Source: Treponema sp.
GTDB lineage: Bacteria; Spirochaetota; Spirochaetia; Treponematales; Treponemataceae
DNA: 49,113 bases
Assembly (NCBI GenBank): GCA_024682655.1
Contig: JAIKYZ010000015.1
Coordinates: 1 to 49,113 of the forward strand
Reading direction: 5' to 3'
A model generated the notes under the pieces. The model saw only the letters and a list, made by a program, of their open reading frames with translations. It was not told the DNA's origin and ran no database searches. Each line of letters starts with the position of its first letter. Positions within the stretch are counted from its first letter, which is position 1. Positions 35,276 to 43,376 of the stretch are shown piece after piece. Position numbers and translations under genes: made by a program.

Positions 35276-36577
35276 ATGGCATATGAAGAAGATCAGGAAC
35301 CAAGAGTCCTGTCTATTATTTTAGGTGGAGGAAAAGGAACAAGACTTTATCCACTCACAAAGGAAAGATCAAAACCAGCAGTATCATTTGGAGGAAAATA
35401 TAGAATTGTTGATATTCCTCTTTCAAATTGTATAAACTCTGGTTATAAAAAGATTTATCTTTTGACACAGTTTAACTCTGCGTCTTTACATTTACACATC
35501 ACAAATTCATACAATTTTGATCGTTTTTCAGGCGGTTTTGTTGAAATTTTAGCAGCAGAACAAACACTTGAACACAGTGGTTGGTACGAAGGAACTGCAG
35601 ATGCTGTTCGTAAAAACTTCATACACTTTAAGACACAAAAACCAACTCACTATATAATTCTTTCTGGTGACCAGCTTTATAAGATGGATTTAAAAGCTTT
35701 TATGAATGCCCACATTAAATCTGGTGCAGAAATTACAATCGCAACTACAGCAGTAAATCGTCACGATGCCTCTGGATTTGGTATCATGAAAATCGACAAT
35801 GATAATCATGTAAAAGCCTTTATGGAAAAACCAAAGCCAGACCAGAATATTGATGACTGGAAGATTCCTGCAGAAGCCCGTGGAGAATTACCAGCCGAAA
35901 AAGAATACCTTGCTTCAATGGGTATTTATATTTTTAATGCAAAAACAATGGAAGAATGCCTTGGCGGCGAAAATGAAAAATACACTGACTTTGGTAAAGA
36001 AATCCTTCCATTAGCAATTGGAAAGAGAAAGATTAATTCTTATATCTTTGATGGATATTGGGAAGACATTGGAACAATTAAATCTTTCTACGATGCAAAT
36101 ATTGCTTTGACAGAAGCTTATCCAGCCTTTGATTTTTATGGAAATAATGCTCCTATTTACACTCATATGCGTAATTTGCCACCTTCAAAAATCAACAAGG
36201 CAGATATTTCAAGTTCTTTAACTTCTGAAGGATGTATTATTACCGGTTGTAAATTAAACAAATCTGTAATTGGTGTACGTTCAATCATCGAAAACGGAAC
36301 AGAAATGAACGGTGTAATTATGATGGGTGCCGATTATTATGATGATGAAAACGAAAAAGTTGAAAATCATAAGAAAGGACTTCCTTGTACAGGTATTGGT
36401 GAAAACTGTAAAATTGCCAATACAATCATCGATAAAAATGCCAAGATTGGAAACAACTGTAAAATTGGTGTTACCGGCAAAAAATACGAAGACGGTGATC
36501 ACGGTTCCTTCTATTCGGCAGATGGAATTATCGTAATTCGTAAGGGTGCTGTAATTCCACCAGGAACAGAAATCTAA
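35276..36577 (+). CDS. glgC: Glucose-1-phosphate adenylyltransferase
   Basis: Makes ADP-glucose, the first committed step of glycogen synthesis, which the GlgA encoded in this window would consume. The 433 residues contain the nucleotide loop ILGGGKGTRLYPLTKERSKP, the allosteric/catalytic PAVSFGGKYRIVDIPLSNCI, the catalytic ILSGDQLYKMD, the sugar-binding YWEDIGTI, and a C-terminal left-handed beta-helix. The length fits the bacterial/plant small-subunit type. Strong ribosome binding site AAAGGAG. Confidence 0.95.
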   Translation: MAYEEDQEPRVLSIILGGGKGTRLYPLTKERSKPAVSFGGKYRIVDIPLSNCINSGYKKIYLLTQFNSASLHLHITNSYNFDRFSGGFVEILAAEQTLEHSGWYEGTADAVRKNFIHFKTQKPTHYIILSGDQLYKMDLKAFMNAHIKSGAEITIATTAVNRHDASGFGIMKIDNDNHVKAFMEKPKPDQNIDDWKIPAEARGELPAEKEYLASMGIYIFNAKTMEECLGGENEKYTDFGKEILPLAIGKRKINSYIFDGYWEDIGTIKSFYDANIALTEAYPAFDFYGNNAPIYTHMRNLPPSKINKADISSSLTSEGCIITGCKLNKSVIGVRSIIENGTEMNGVIMMGADYYDDENEKVENHKKGLPCTGIGENCKIANTIIDKNAKIGNNCKIGVTGKKYEDGDHGSFYSADGIIVIRKGAVIPPGTEI

Positions 36578-36595
36578 AATAAGATTTAAATTGAT

Positions 36596-36640
36596 AATGG
36601 GCTGCAAATCTGAATAAAATCGGATATGCAGCCCATTTTT
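36596..36640 (+). terminator. Terminator of glgC
   Basis: An 11-bp stem AATGGGCTGCA / TGCAGCCCATT followed by TTTTATTTT. It lies 18 nt after the glgC stop, between convergent genes. Confidence 0.85.
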
Positions 36641-36676
36641 ATTTTAACTCCCTGGTAAATATTTAAAGACCTTTAA

Positions 36677-38026
36677 TTATTCTTCTTCGTCTTTAGAATC
36701 GCCTATTTTGCGCAGTAAAGTTTTTCGTCCAATTCCAAGAATCTGGGCTGCCTTACTTTTATTTCCGTTACAGGCCGCAAGATTTTCCTGAATTAATATT
36801 TTTTCTGCTTCTTCAATTGGCATTCCCAAAGGTATTTCAATCATTTTATCTGCGGATTTATTTTGAATGGAAAGAGGTAAATCATCAATTTTGATTTCAT
36901 CTCCATTACACATAACAACGGCGCTTTCGACACAATTTTCCAGTTCACGAATATTTCCCGGCCAGTCGTATTTTAACATTGCAGATTTTGCCCGGTTATC
37001 AAAGCCCTTAATATTCTTCTGATTTTTGATATTAAATTTCTTTAAAAATTCATGCATCAAAAGTGGAATATCATCTTTTCGGTCTCGTAAAGAAGGCATT
37101 TGTATTCTTAAAACATTCAGACGGTAAAATAAATCCTGACGGAATCTTCCTTCTTCAACTTCTTTTTCCAGGTTTCTATTGGTTGCGGCAACAAGACGTA
37201 CATCTACTTCAATAGTTTTTTCGCCCCCCACTCTTTCGAATTTTCTTTCCTGTAAAACTCTTAAAAGTTTAACCTGGGTAACCATATTAATTTCGCCAAT
37301 TTCGTCCAGAAAAATTGTTCCACCATCAGCAAGTTCAAAACGTCCCTTGTGCTGATTTTCTGCCCCGGTAAAAGAACCTTTTTCGTAACCAAACAATTCG
37401 CTTTCCAAAAGAGATTCAGAAAGTGCCGAACAGTTTACGGTAATCAAAGCTTTATCTTTTCGGTTAGATTGATTATGAATGGCCCTGGCAACTAATTCTT
37501 TACCTACGCCGCTTTCGCCGGTAATTAAAACCGTGGCCTGAGAAGGAGCAGCCTTTTGAATTAAAGTTCTAACCCTGTTCAATTCGGCACTTTTTCCTAC
37601 CATAAGATCGCTTTGACTTGAATTACCTAATTTTTCCTGTAATTCATTAATTTTCTGTTCCTGTAAGCGACCTTTGAGGGCATTTTTTACAATATGATTT
37701 AAGTGATCCAAATCCAAAGGCTTAGTTAAAAAATCATAGGCACCGGCTTTTATTGCCTTTGTTGCATCTTCAATACTTCCATGCCCTGTAAGAACAATAA
37801 TTGGAAGGCCTGGATTTTCGGTTGTAACCCTTCTAACAACTTCTTCTCCAGATATTCCATCCATTCTTAAATCTGTAATTACAAGGTCAATTCCGCCTTT
37901 TGAAATAATATTCAGACCTTCTTTACCGTTTGCAGCTTTTTCTACATTATAACCTTCAATTTCAAAGTTATCGGCAAGACCATTTCTAATATTTTCTTCA
38001 TCATCAATAGTTAGGATTGTAAACAT
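36677..38026 (-). CDS. NtrC-family sigma-54-dependent response regulator
   Basis: The 449 residues comprise a receiver domain (phospho-Asp in GIDLVITDLRMDGISG, about residue 52; Lys in DFLTKPLDL), an AAA+ sigma-54 activator domain (Walker A ITGESGVGKELVARAIH, Walker B GGTIFLDEIGEI) and a Fis-type helix-turn-helix (NKSKAAQILGIGRKTLLRKI). The sigma-54 contact loop reads GSFTGA rather than GAFTGA. It is 3 nt downstream of the histidine kinase, which is its obvious partner. Targets are unknown; in spirochetes such pairs often control motility or envelope genes. Confidence 0.92.
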   Translation of the reverse strand: MFTILTIDDEENIRNGLADNFEIEGYNVEKAANGKEGLNIISKGGIDLVITDLRMDGISGEEVVRRVTTENPGLPIIVLTGHGSIEDATKAIKAGAYDFLTKPLDLDHLNHIVKNALKGRLQEQKINELQEKLGNSSQSDLMVGKSAELNRVRTLIQKAAPSQATVLITGESGVGKELVARAIHNQSNRKDKALITVNCSALSESLLESELFGYEKGSFTGAENQHKGRFELADGGTIFLDEIGEINMVTQVKLLRVLQERKFERVGGEKTIEVDVRLVAATNRNLEKEVEEGRFRQDLFYRLNVLRIQMPSLRDRKDDIPLLMHEFLKKFNIKNQKNIKGFDNRAKSAMLKYDWPGNIRELENCVESAVVMCNGDEIKIDDLPLSIQNKSADKMIEIPLGMPIEEAEKILIQENLAACNGNKSKAAQILGIGRKTLLRKIGDSKDEEE

Positions 38027-38029
38027 AAA

Positions 38030-39268
38030 CTACTCTCCTTCTGACAATAATTTTTTATCACTTTGTGGTAATGGGAATGAAAGATTAAAGGCAGTTCCCT
38101 GTCCTTCATTTGATTCAACAGAAATATCTCCGGCAAATTCTTTTATGATTTTATAAACCATAGTCATTCCAAGTCCGGTTCCATTTGCTTTTGTTGTATA
38201 ATAGGGTTCAAAAAGTTTTTGCAAAGTTTCCGAAGACATTCCACAGCCATTATCTTTAATAGCAATAATATATTTTGAATCTTTGAGATAAGTAGAAATT
38301 TCAAAATATCCAAGGTAATTATCTTTTTTTGCCAAGGATTCCTGATTACACTCAGAGAATTTTGACTTAATTGCGGCCAGGGAATTTTGAGAGATATTCA
38401 TAATAACATCTCTAAAAAGTTTTTCGTCCAGCAGGATTTTAGTATTACTTTCTGAAAGATTAAGATTTACTTCTATGTTGAATCTATTAAATTCTGCTTC
38501 AAAAAAATCAACACAATTTTGAATTAATTTTGCTGGATTTTTTAATTGTAAAGTAGCATTAACAGGTCGGACGGCAAATAAAAAGTCCATTACAAGTTTA
38601 TTAAGATGATCAATTTCATCTCCAATAACATCAATATGATCTTCAACAAATTTTTTACCAGGCAAAATATCTTGATTTTCGCGGGCTTTTGCAACGGCCT
38701 TATTAATCAACTGTAAATGGATACTTATAGCCCCCAGGGGATTTTTAATTTCATGGGCCATACCGGCAGCAAGATTTGTAAGATTTGCCATATTTTCCAT
38801 ACGGTGAACAATTACATCCTGATGTTTTTTATCTGTAATGTCTCTGATTAAAATAATTCTTCCGTCAAGATTTGATTTTATTACCAGAGGATTTATTGTA
38901 ATTTGTAAAAATCTTACAAGACCACCGCTAGTCAAAGTTGAAAATTCTTCTGTACTATTGGTGATTTCTTTGTCCGCACATTTTTTTAAATATTCAGCAA
39001 TATCAGAATCATCGATTAATTCCCAAATTGGCAGCTCTGAATCTTTAAGATTATCAAGATGAGAAGAAAATTTTATCTGACTTTCTACGATTTTATTATT
39101 CTGTAAGAGAAGAAAATCATTATTTAAAATTAAAAGACCTGTCGAAAAAGAATCCATAATTGAATATAGATTTTCGTTTTCGTTGATAAGATTATTTAAA
39201 AGTTCTTCTAGTTGTTCTCTGGAAAGCTTTGGAATTTTTTGTGAAATCTTCTTGACGTAATTACGCAT
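38030..39268 (-). CDS. PAS-domain sensor histidine kinase
   Basis: A 412-residue cytoplasmic sensor with no membrane segment. It has a short coil, a PAS domain (about 40-155, SIMDSFSTGLLILNNDFLLL ... RIILIRDITDKKHQDVI), the H box LAAGMAHEIKNPLGAISIHL (His about 173), N box IMNISQNSLAAIKSKF, G1 IKDNGCGM and G2 TTKANGTGLGMTMVYKI. It resembles NtrB. The signal is probably cytosolic or passed by a protein, since no sensor domain outside the cell is present. Overlaps the operon with holB upstream (2-nt gap). Confidence 0.92.
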   Translation of the reverse strand: MRNYVKKISQKIPKLSREQLEELLNNLINENENLYSIMDSFSTGLLILNNDFLLLQNNKIVESQIKFSSHLDNLKDSELPIWELIDDSDIAEYLKKCADKEITNSTEEFSTLTSGGLVRFLQITINPLVIKSNLDGRIILIRDITDKKHQDVIVHRMENMANLTNLAAGMAHEIKNPLGAISIHLQLINKAVAKARENQDILPGKKFVEDHIDVIGDEIDHLNKLVMDFLFAVRPVNATLQLKNPAKLIQNCVDFFEAEFNRFNIEVNLNLSESNTKILLDEKLFRDVIMNISQNSLAAIKSKFSECNQESLAKKDNYLGYFEISTYLKDSKYIIAIKDNGCGMSSETLQKLFEPYYTTKANGTGLGMTMVYKIIKEFAGDISVESNEGQGTAFNLSFPLPQSDKKLLSEGE

Positions 39269-39270
39269 TA

Positions 39271-40491
39271 TTATTTCATAACTCCTTGCATTTTTTTATT
39301 TAAAGCTGACATATCCCTAAGTAAAATCTCAAGAGCAGAATTTGGATTTTGATTATAAAGAGTAATATTTTCCCAGCAATTTTTAAAAAGATTTACAGAT
39401 TTGGCGGCAAATTCACAACCCGCTGGAGAATTTCTTAAAGGCTTTTCGGCTTCCATCAAATATCGTAAAAAGAGTCTCAATTCAACTCTAGGTGTAAAAT
39501 CATTGCAATTTTTTACAATAACAGCAGTTTCTGGAATCTGACGGTTGGCTATTGCCTTGTAAAATTTATTGGCCTCTTCTTTTATAGAATCTGGAGAAAC
39601 AGGCAGGAAAGTAAGAAGATAATCATAAATAGAAGCAGAATAATTATTATCGTGAAAAACTCTTTCTAATACTTCTTTTTCTTCCTGTAAAGAACGAGGC
39701 TTAAAATTATAAGTTCTTACTCTTGAAAGAATTGTCTGCATAATAGCATTTCTTTTACTTGTTAAAAGAATAAATAAACAAGACTCAGGAGGTTCTTCAA
39801 GAATCTTTAAAAGAGCGTTTCTTACACTGGCCTGCATTCTATCGGCATTTTCTATAATAATAACTTTACGGCCTTCTTCAGTTTTTACATGACACCAGGC
39901 TTCCAGATTTCTGATTTGATTTATAGGAATTGAATCATAAAGGTATGATTTTTCTAAATCTGCAGAATAATCCTGAATGTGCTGACAGATGTCTTGAAGT
40001 TTTTCAAAATCTGGTAATTGGCGGGGAAAATCTATAATCTCAAGATTTTCGTTTATACTTTCAATCAAAGCACCAATTTTATTGATTTTTGAATCGCCTT
40101 CCCACAAGATACCATTAAATCTAAGGGTTAATTTTCTAACACTTCGTAAAAATAAATATCTAGCCGCAACCTGATAAGATTCATTATTTTTTACAGCCTT
40201 AAGAAAACATTCTTTTGCCAAAGAGATTTCTAAAAAACAATCTCTTGGACCTAAAAGCATAAGATTTGTAGTTGTAAGAGCCTTCTGCTGTAAACAGGAA
40301 GAACACATACAATTAAATGACTTCTTATAATTTTCTTCTTTACAATTTAGAACACGAGACAATTCAAAAGCGGCGGTTAATTTTCCTGAAGTTTCGGGTC
40401 CGGAAAATAAAATCGCTCTTGGCAGAAAATTATTATTTATATCGTAAGTAAGAGCCTTGGAAGCACTCTGATTAACTAAGTTCTCAAACAT
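39271..40491 (-). CDS. holB: DNA polymerase III delta' subunit
   Basis: A clamp-loader subunit that helps place the sliding clamp. The 406 residues have an N-terminal AAA+ domain with AILFSGPETSGKLTAAFELS (Walker A), a zinc-binding cluster (LNCKEENYKKSFNCMCSSC) and EGRKVIIIENADRMQASVRN with LLKILEEPPESCLFILLTSK. About 100 residues are inserted between the zinc cluster and Walker B (about 95-180), longer than typical delta'. The Arg finger region reads ILSRVRTYNF, not the SRC seen in tau/gamma, as usual for delta'. Overlaps cvpA by 8 nt. Confidence 0.85.
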   Translation of the reverse strand: MFENLVNQSASKALTYDINNNFLPRAILFSGPETSGKLTAAFELSRVLNCKEENYKKSFNCMCSSCLQQKALTTTNLMLLGPRDCFLEISLAKECFLKAVKNNESYQVAARYLFLRSVRKLTLRFNGILWEGDSKINKIGALIESINENLEIIDFPRQLPDFEKLQDICQHIQDYSADLEKSYLYDSIPINQIRNLEAWCHVKTEEGRKVIIIENADRMQASVRNALLKILEEPPESCLFILLTSKRNAIMQTILSRVRTYNFKPRSLQEEKEVLERVFHDNNYSASIYDYLLTFLPVSPDSIKEEANKFYKAIANRQIPETAVIVKNCNDFTPRVELRLFLRYLMEAEKPLRNSPAGCEFAAKSVNLFKNCWENITLYNQNPNSALEILLRDMSALNKKMQGVMK

Positions 40492-40960
40492 TTGAAATTA
40501 CGTCTTTAACCTGTGGAATATAAGTATTCATCAAACCATAAAAGAAACTGTCAGCCAATAAAGATGAAGCATCAAAGAAAGGCTGAACATTCATAAGGAA
40601 CATTACAAGACAAACAATTGCAAAACCTTCGATTAAACCAAAAGCGGCACCTAAAGTTTTATCAATTCCTACAAGAATATCCATCTGGAAGATTTTATGA
40701 ATAATTGAACCAATAATTTTGAGAATAATATAAGAAGCGGCAAAAATAATAAGAAAAGCAAGAATATTACACAAAATTAAGTTAGCTATTTTATTCTGTA
40801 AGATAACAGCAAGTTTTGAATAGAAAAATATTGCAAGAATAATACCAATAATCCAGGATGCTTTACCAAAAATTTCATTTACAAAACCTTTAATCAAAGC
40901 TCCAATCATAAAAATAGCGATTATTACAAGAAAAATCCAATCAATTACAACTAAAGTCAT
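40484..40960 (-). CDS. cvpA: CvpA family membrane protein
   Basis: A 158-residue integral membrane protein with four hydrophobic segments. It starts VVIDWIFLVIIAIFMIGALI and contains GFVNEIFGKASWIIGIILAI, the signature of the CvpA (colicin V production) family. Its role is general envelope function, and the substrate is unknown. The gene lies 1 nt after murG and overlaps holB, so it is part of a tight operon. Confidence 0.88.
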   Translation of the reverse strand: MTLVVIDWIFLVIIAIFMIGALIKGFVNEIFGKASWIIGIILAIFFYSKLAVILQNKIANLILCNILAFLIIFAASYIILKIIGSIIHKIFQMDILVGIDKTLGAAFGLIEGFAIVCLVMFLMNVQPFFDASSLLADSFFYGLMNTYIPQVKDVISNV

Positions 40961-40961
40961 T

Positions 40962-42131
40962 TTAGTTCTCCTCTACATTTTTATAAATTATATCTGCAAT
41001 CTTATAAGCAGGCTTTTGTCCTGAAATAAGATTTTTAAGATTTTCAGAATATTTAGCACGATTTTCTGCAATCAATAAATCGTCCAGTTCTTTTTTTAGA
41101 TTTTGTCCATTGGCATCCTGACCAATCAAAACTTTTGCAGCATTTTTTTCTTCAAAATACTTTGCATTATCTACCTGATCTCCGCGGGTTCCGCTTCCAC
41201 ACAAAGGAATTAAAAGCATAGGCTTAAATAAAACAGCGGCTTCCCAGATAGAATTTGCACCAGCCCGACTTAAAACAAGATCAGCAGCCGAAAGTAAATC
41301 AGGCATAGGATCATAAATAAAATTGTAGGCCTTGTAAGAATCAGGGTATTTTTTTTGTAATTCTTCTGATTCATTCTGGTTAGAATTTACAAGACCAGTC
41401 TGATGAATTACAAGGAAATTCTTAGCCAGATAATCGATATTTTGGAAAATCAAATCATTAATCTGGCGGGCACCAGAACTACCACCAAGTACGAGCAATA
41501 AAGGCTTTTTGATTTCTTCTTTCTTTAAGCCAAGAAATTCATAAGCTTTATGGGGATTAGTATTGTAAAAAACAGGTCTAACAGGATTTCCAGTTACAAT
41601 TACTCTTTTTTGATCAGCAGAAGAAAGTCTATTTTTAGTCTCTTCATAAGATAAAAACATAGTTTTAGCTGATTTAAAATTAATACGGTTTGCAAGGCCT
41701 AAAGTAAAATCACATTCGTGGGTATAAACAGGGATTTTTAAAAATCTTGCAGCCAGACAAGGAGGAACACTTACAAAGCCTCCTTTAGAAAAAAGTAAAG
41801 CAGGTTTATATTTTCTTAAAATATGATAAGACTTAAAAAAACCAGCCATAATTCTAAAAAGGTCAGAAAAATTCTGAAAGGAAAAGTAGCGGCGGAGTTT
41901 TCCAGAAGGAATTCCAAAAAATTTATCTGCAGAAGTCTTTCCGTCAGGACCAATAGCCTTTTCTATAATTTTTTTATCCATTCCTTTTGAAGAACCCAGC
42001 CAGTAGATATCTAATTCTTTATTATTTTTTTTAGCGATTGTTTTTAATTCATCGGCAACAGCAAGGCCCGGATAAATATGACCACCTGTTCCACCACCCG
42101 TAAAACAGACTAATTTGTTATTTAATTTCAT
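40962..42131 (-). CDS. murG: UDP-N-acetylglucosamine--lipid I GlcNAc transferase
   Basis: Makes lipid II at the inner face of the membrane (GT28). The 389 residues contain the glycine loop CFTGGGTGGHIYPGLAVADE, HECDFTLGLANRI, LLVLGGSSGARQIND and the sugar-nucleotide motif LVLSRAGANSIWEAAVLFKP with LIPLCGSGTRGDQVDNAKYF. No Shine-Dalgarno sequence precedes the ATG and a promoter lies 8 nt upstream. First gene of the murG-cvpA-holB-kinase-regulator operon. Confidence 0.95.
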   Translation of the reverse strand: MKLNNKLVCFTGGGTGGHIYPGLAVADELKTIAKKNNKELDIYWLGSSKGMDKKIIEKAIGPDGKTSADKFFGIPSGKLRRYFSFQNFSDLFRIMAGFFKSYHILRKYKPALLFSKGGFVSVPPCLAARFLKIPVYTHECDFTLGLANRINFKSAKTMFLSYEETKNRLSSADQKRVIVTGNPVRPVFYNTNPHKAYEFLGLKKEEIKKPLLLVLGGSSGARQINDLIFQNIDYLAKNFLVIHQTGLVNSNQNESEELQKKYPDSYKAYNFIYDPMPDLLSAADLVLSRAGANSIWEAAVLFKPMLLIPLCGSGTRGDQVDNAKYFEEKNAAKVLIGQDANGQNLKKELDDLLIAENRAKYSENLKNLISGQKPAYKIADIIYKNVEEN

Positions 42132-42139
42132 AATGTGTC

Positions 42140-42168
42140 ATTTTAACACACTTGGGGATAAGTTTAAA
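42140..42168 (-). promoter_or_regulatory. Promoter of the murG operon
   Basis: On the minus strand TTTAAA (42163-42168) and TAAAAT (42140-42145) are 17 nt apart. Only 8 nt separate the -10 box from the murG ATG. Confidence 0.5.
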
Positions 42169-42232
42169 TATGATTAATATTATGTTAGTAAACTTTACTT
42201 ATGAAATTTTATATGTTATTCTTTATAAGATT

Positions 42233-43264
42233 ATGTGGCACAGAGAGAATCCCATATACGGTCGCAAAATATTTTTCTGCAACCCTAGCTTATTTATTGA
42301 AAATTTTATTATAGATGCACTTCGTCAAGATGACTTTGAAGTTTATGTACTTCATGATTTTTCTTATGCAAAACCATTGTTAATGCTTTATCCAGACTCG
42401 ATGTGCTATTTTGATATTGATTCAGATTTAAGCTTTTCTGCCTGGTATAATTTCTTAAAAAGCTTTTCAACCGATAAATTAAGTTCAACTTATTTAGGAA
42501 TAATTTCAGAAACAGCAAAAAAAGAAGATACAGAAAAATTTCTGATGAATTTGAGATTGCCGGGTGGATTTATTAACATCTCTAATAAAAGCGATAAACT
42601 TGTAAAACAATTCAGCGAGATTTTGGATTTAAACGGCGCAAAAGGAAGAAGAAAATATATCCGTCTTGATACAACAAAAATGAAAGACGTAAGAGGATAT
42701 TTATCCTTTGGCGACAAATTATTTTCTATTGCTATAAAAGATATCTCTGTAGCGGGCTTTGCCTGTACTTATAAAAAAGATTTAATGTCTCTTTTTAGGA
42801 AAAATATGCACTTACAGAATGTCTGTTTGAACATAGGCCGAAAATCAATAGTTTCTTCCTGCATTATTTTTAATACCTTTATTTCGCCAGACGGGAATGC
42901 AACTTCAATTTTAATGTTCACAAACGAAAATTCAAAAGCAATCATAAATGATATCAGAGGATTTATAATCGACAATTATGTTTCTCAGGTAGATGAAATA
43001 ATTTCTACACTTCCATTAGATCACACAAATTACGACCAGCCAGATCTCTACAGCGAGTTAAAAACCGACAGAAATTATGCAGAAGACGAAGTTGAAGCAG
43101 AACTTATTGAAGAAATTGCAGAAATAGAAGATTTAGCCCCAATGGATAATGTCGAATCTTTGGACATAAAAGATATGAACATGGATTTTAACTTTGGAGA
43201 TTCAAATCAAGATTCAGATAAAGGCCTTGGCGATATTTACGTACCTTCCGAAGACGATAAATAA
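42233..43264 (+). CDS. PilZ-domain-type protein with receiver-like N-terminus
   Basis: A cytoplasmic protein of about 343 residues. Residues 1-120 have the look of a degenerate response-regulator receiver (GRKIFFCNPSLFIENFIIDA and YPDSMCYFDIDSDLSF). After RRKYIRLDTTKMKDVRGYLS comes SIAIKDISVAGFACTY, which matches the RxxxR and (D/N)xSxxG elements of PilZ c-di-GMP-binding domains. The tail is Asp/Glu-rich. The start is uncertain: ATG 42233 gives a start just before the domain; ATG 42170 has a GGGGA 11 nt upstream but adds an AT-rich, hydrophobic stretch. c-di-GMP binding is likely from the motif but untested. Confidence 0.65.
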   Translation: MWHRENPIYGRKIFFCNPSLFIENFIIDALRQDDFEVYVLHDFSYAKPLLMLYPDSMCYFDIDSDLSFSAWYNFLKSFSTDKLSSTYLGIISETAKKEDTEKFLMNLRLPGGFINISNKSDKLVKQFSEILDLNGAKGRRKYIRLDTTKMKDVRGYLSFGDKLFSIAIKDISVAGFACTYKKDLMSLFRKNMHLQNVCLNIGRKSIVSSCIIFNTFISPDGNATSILMFTNENSKAIINDIRGFIIDNYVSQVDEIISTLPLDHTNYDQPDLYSELKTDRNYAEDEVEAELIEEIAEIEDLAPMDNVESLDIKDMNMDFNFGDSNQDSDKGLGDIYVPSEDDK

Positions 43265-43376
43265 GCACAGATAATTAATTCATTCCTTGCTTATAGCAGT
43301 GAATAAGGTAATAGTAGGAGAAGTTGATTTTAAGATAACCCCCTGATATTTGAGGCATGGAAATAATCATAGATGA

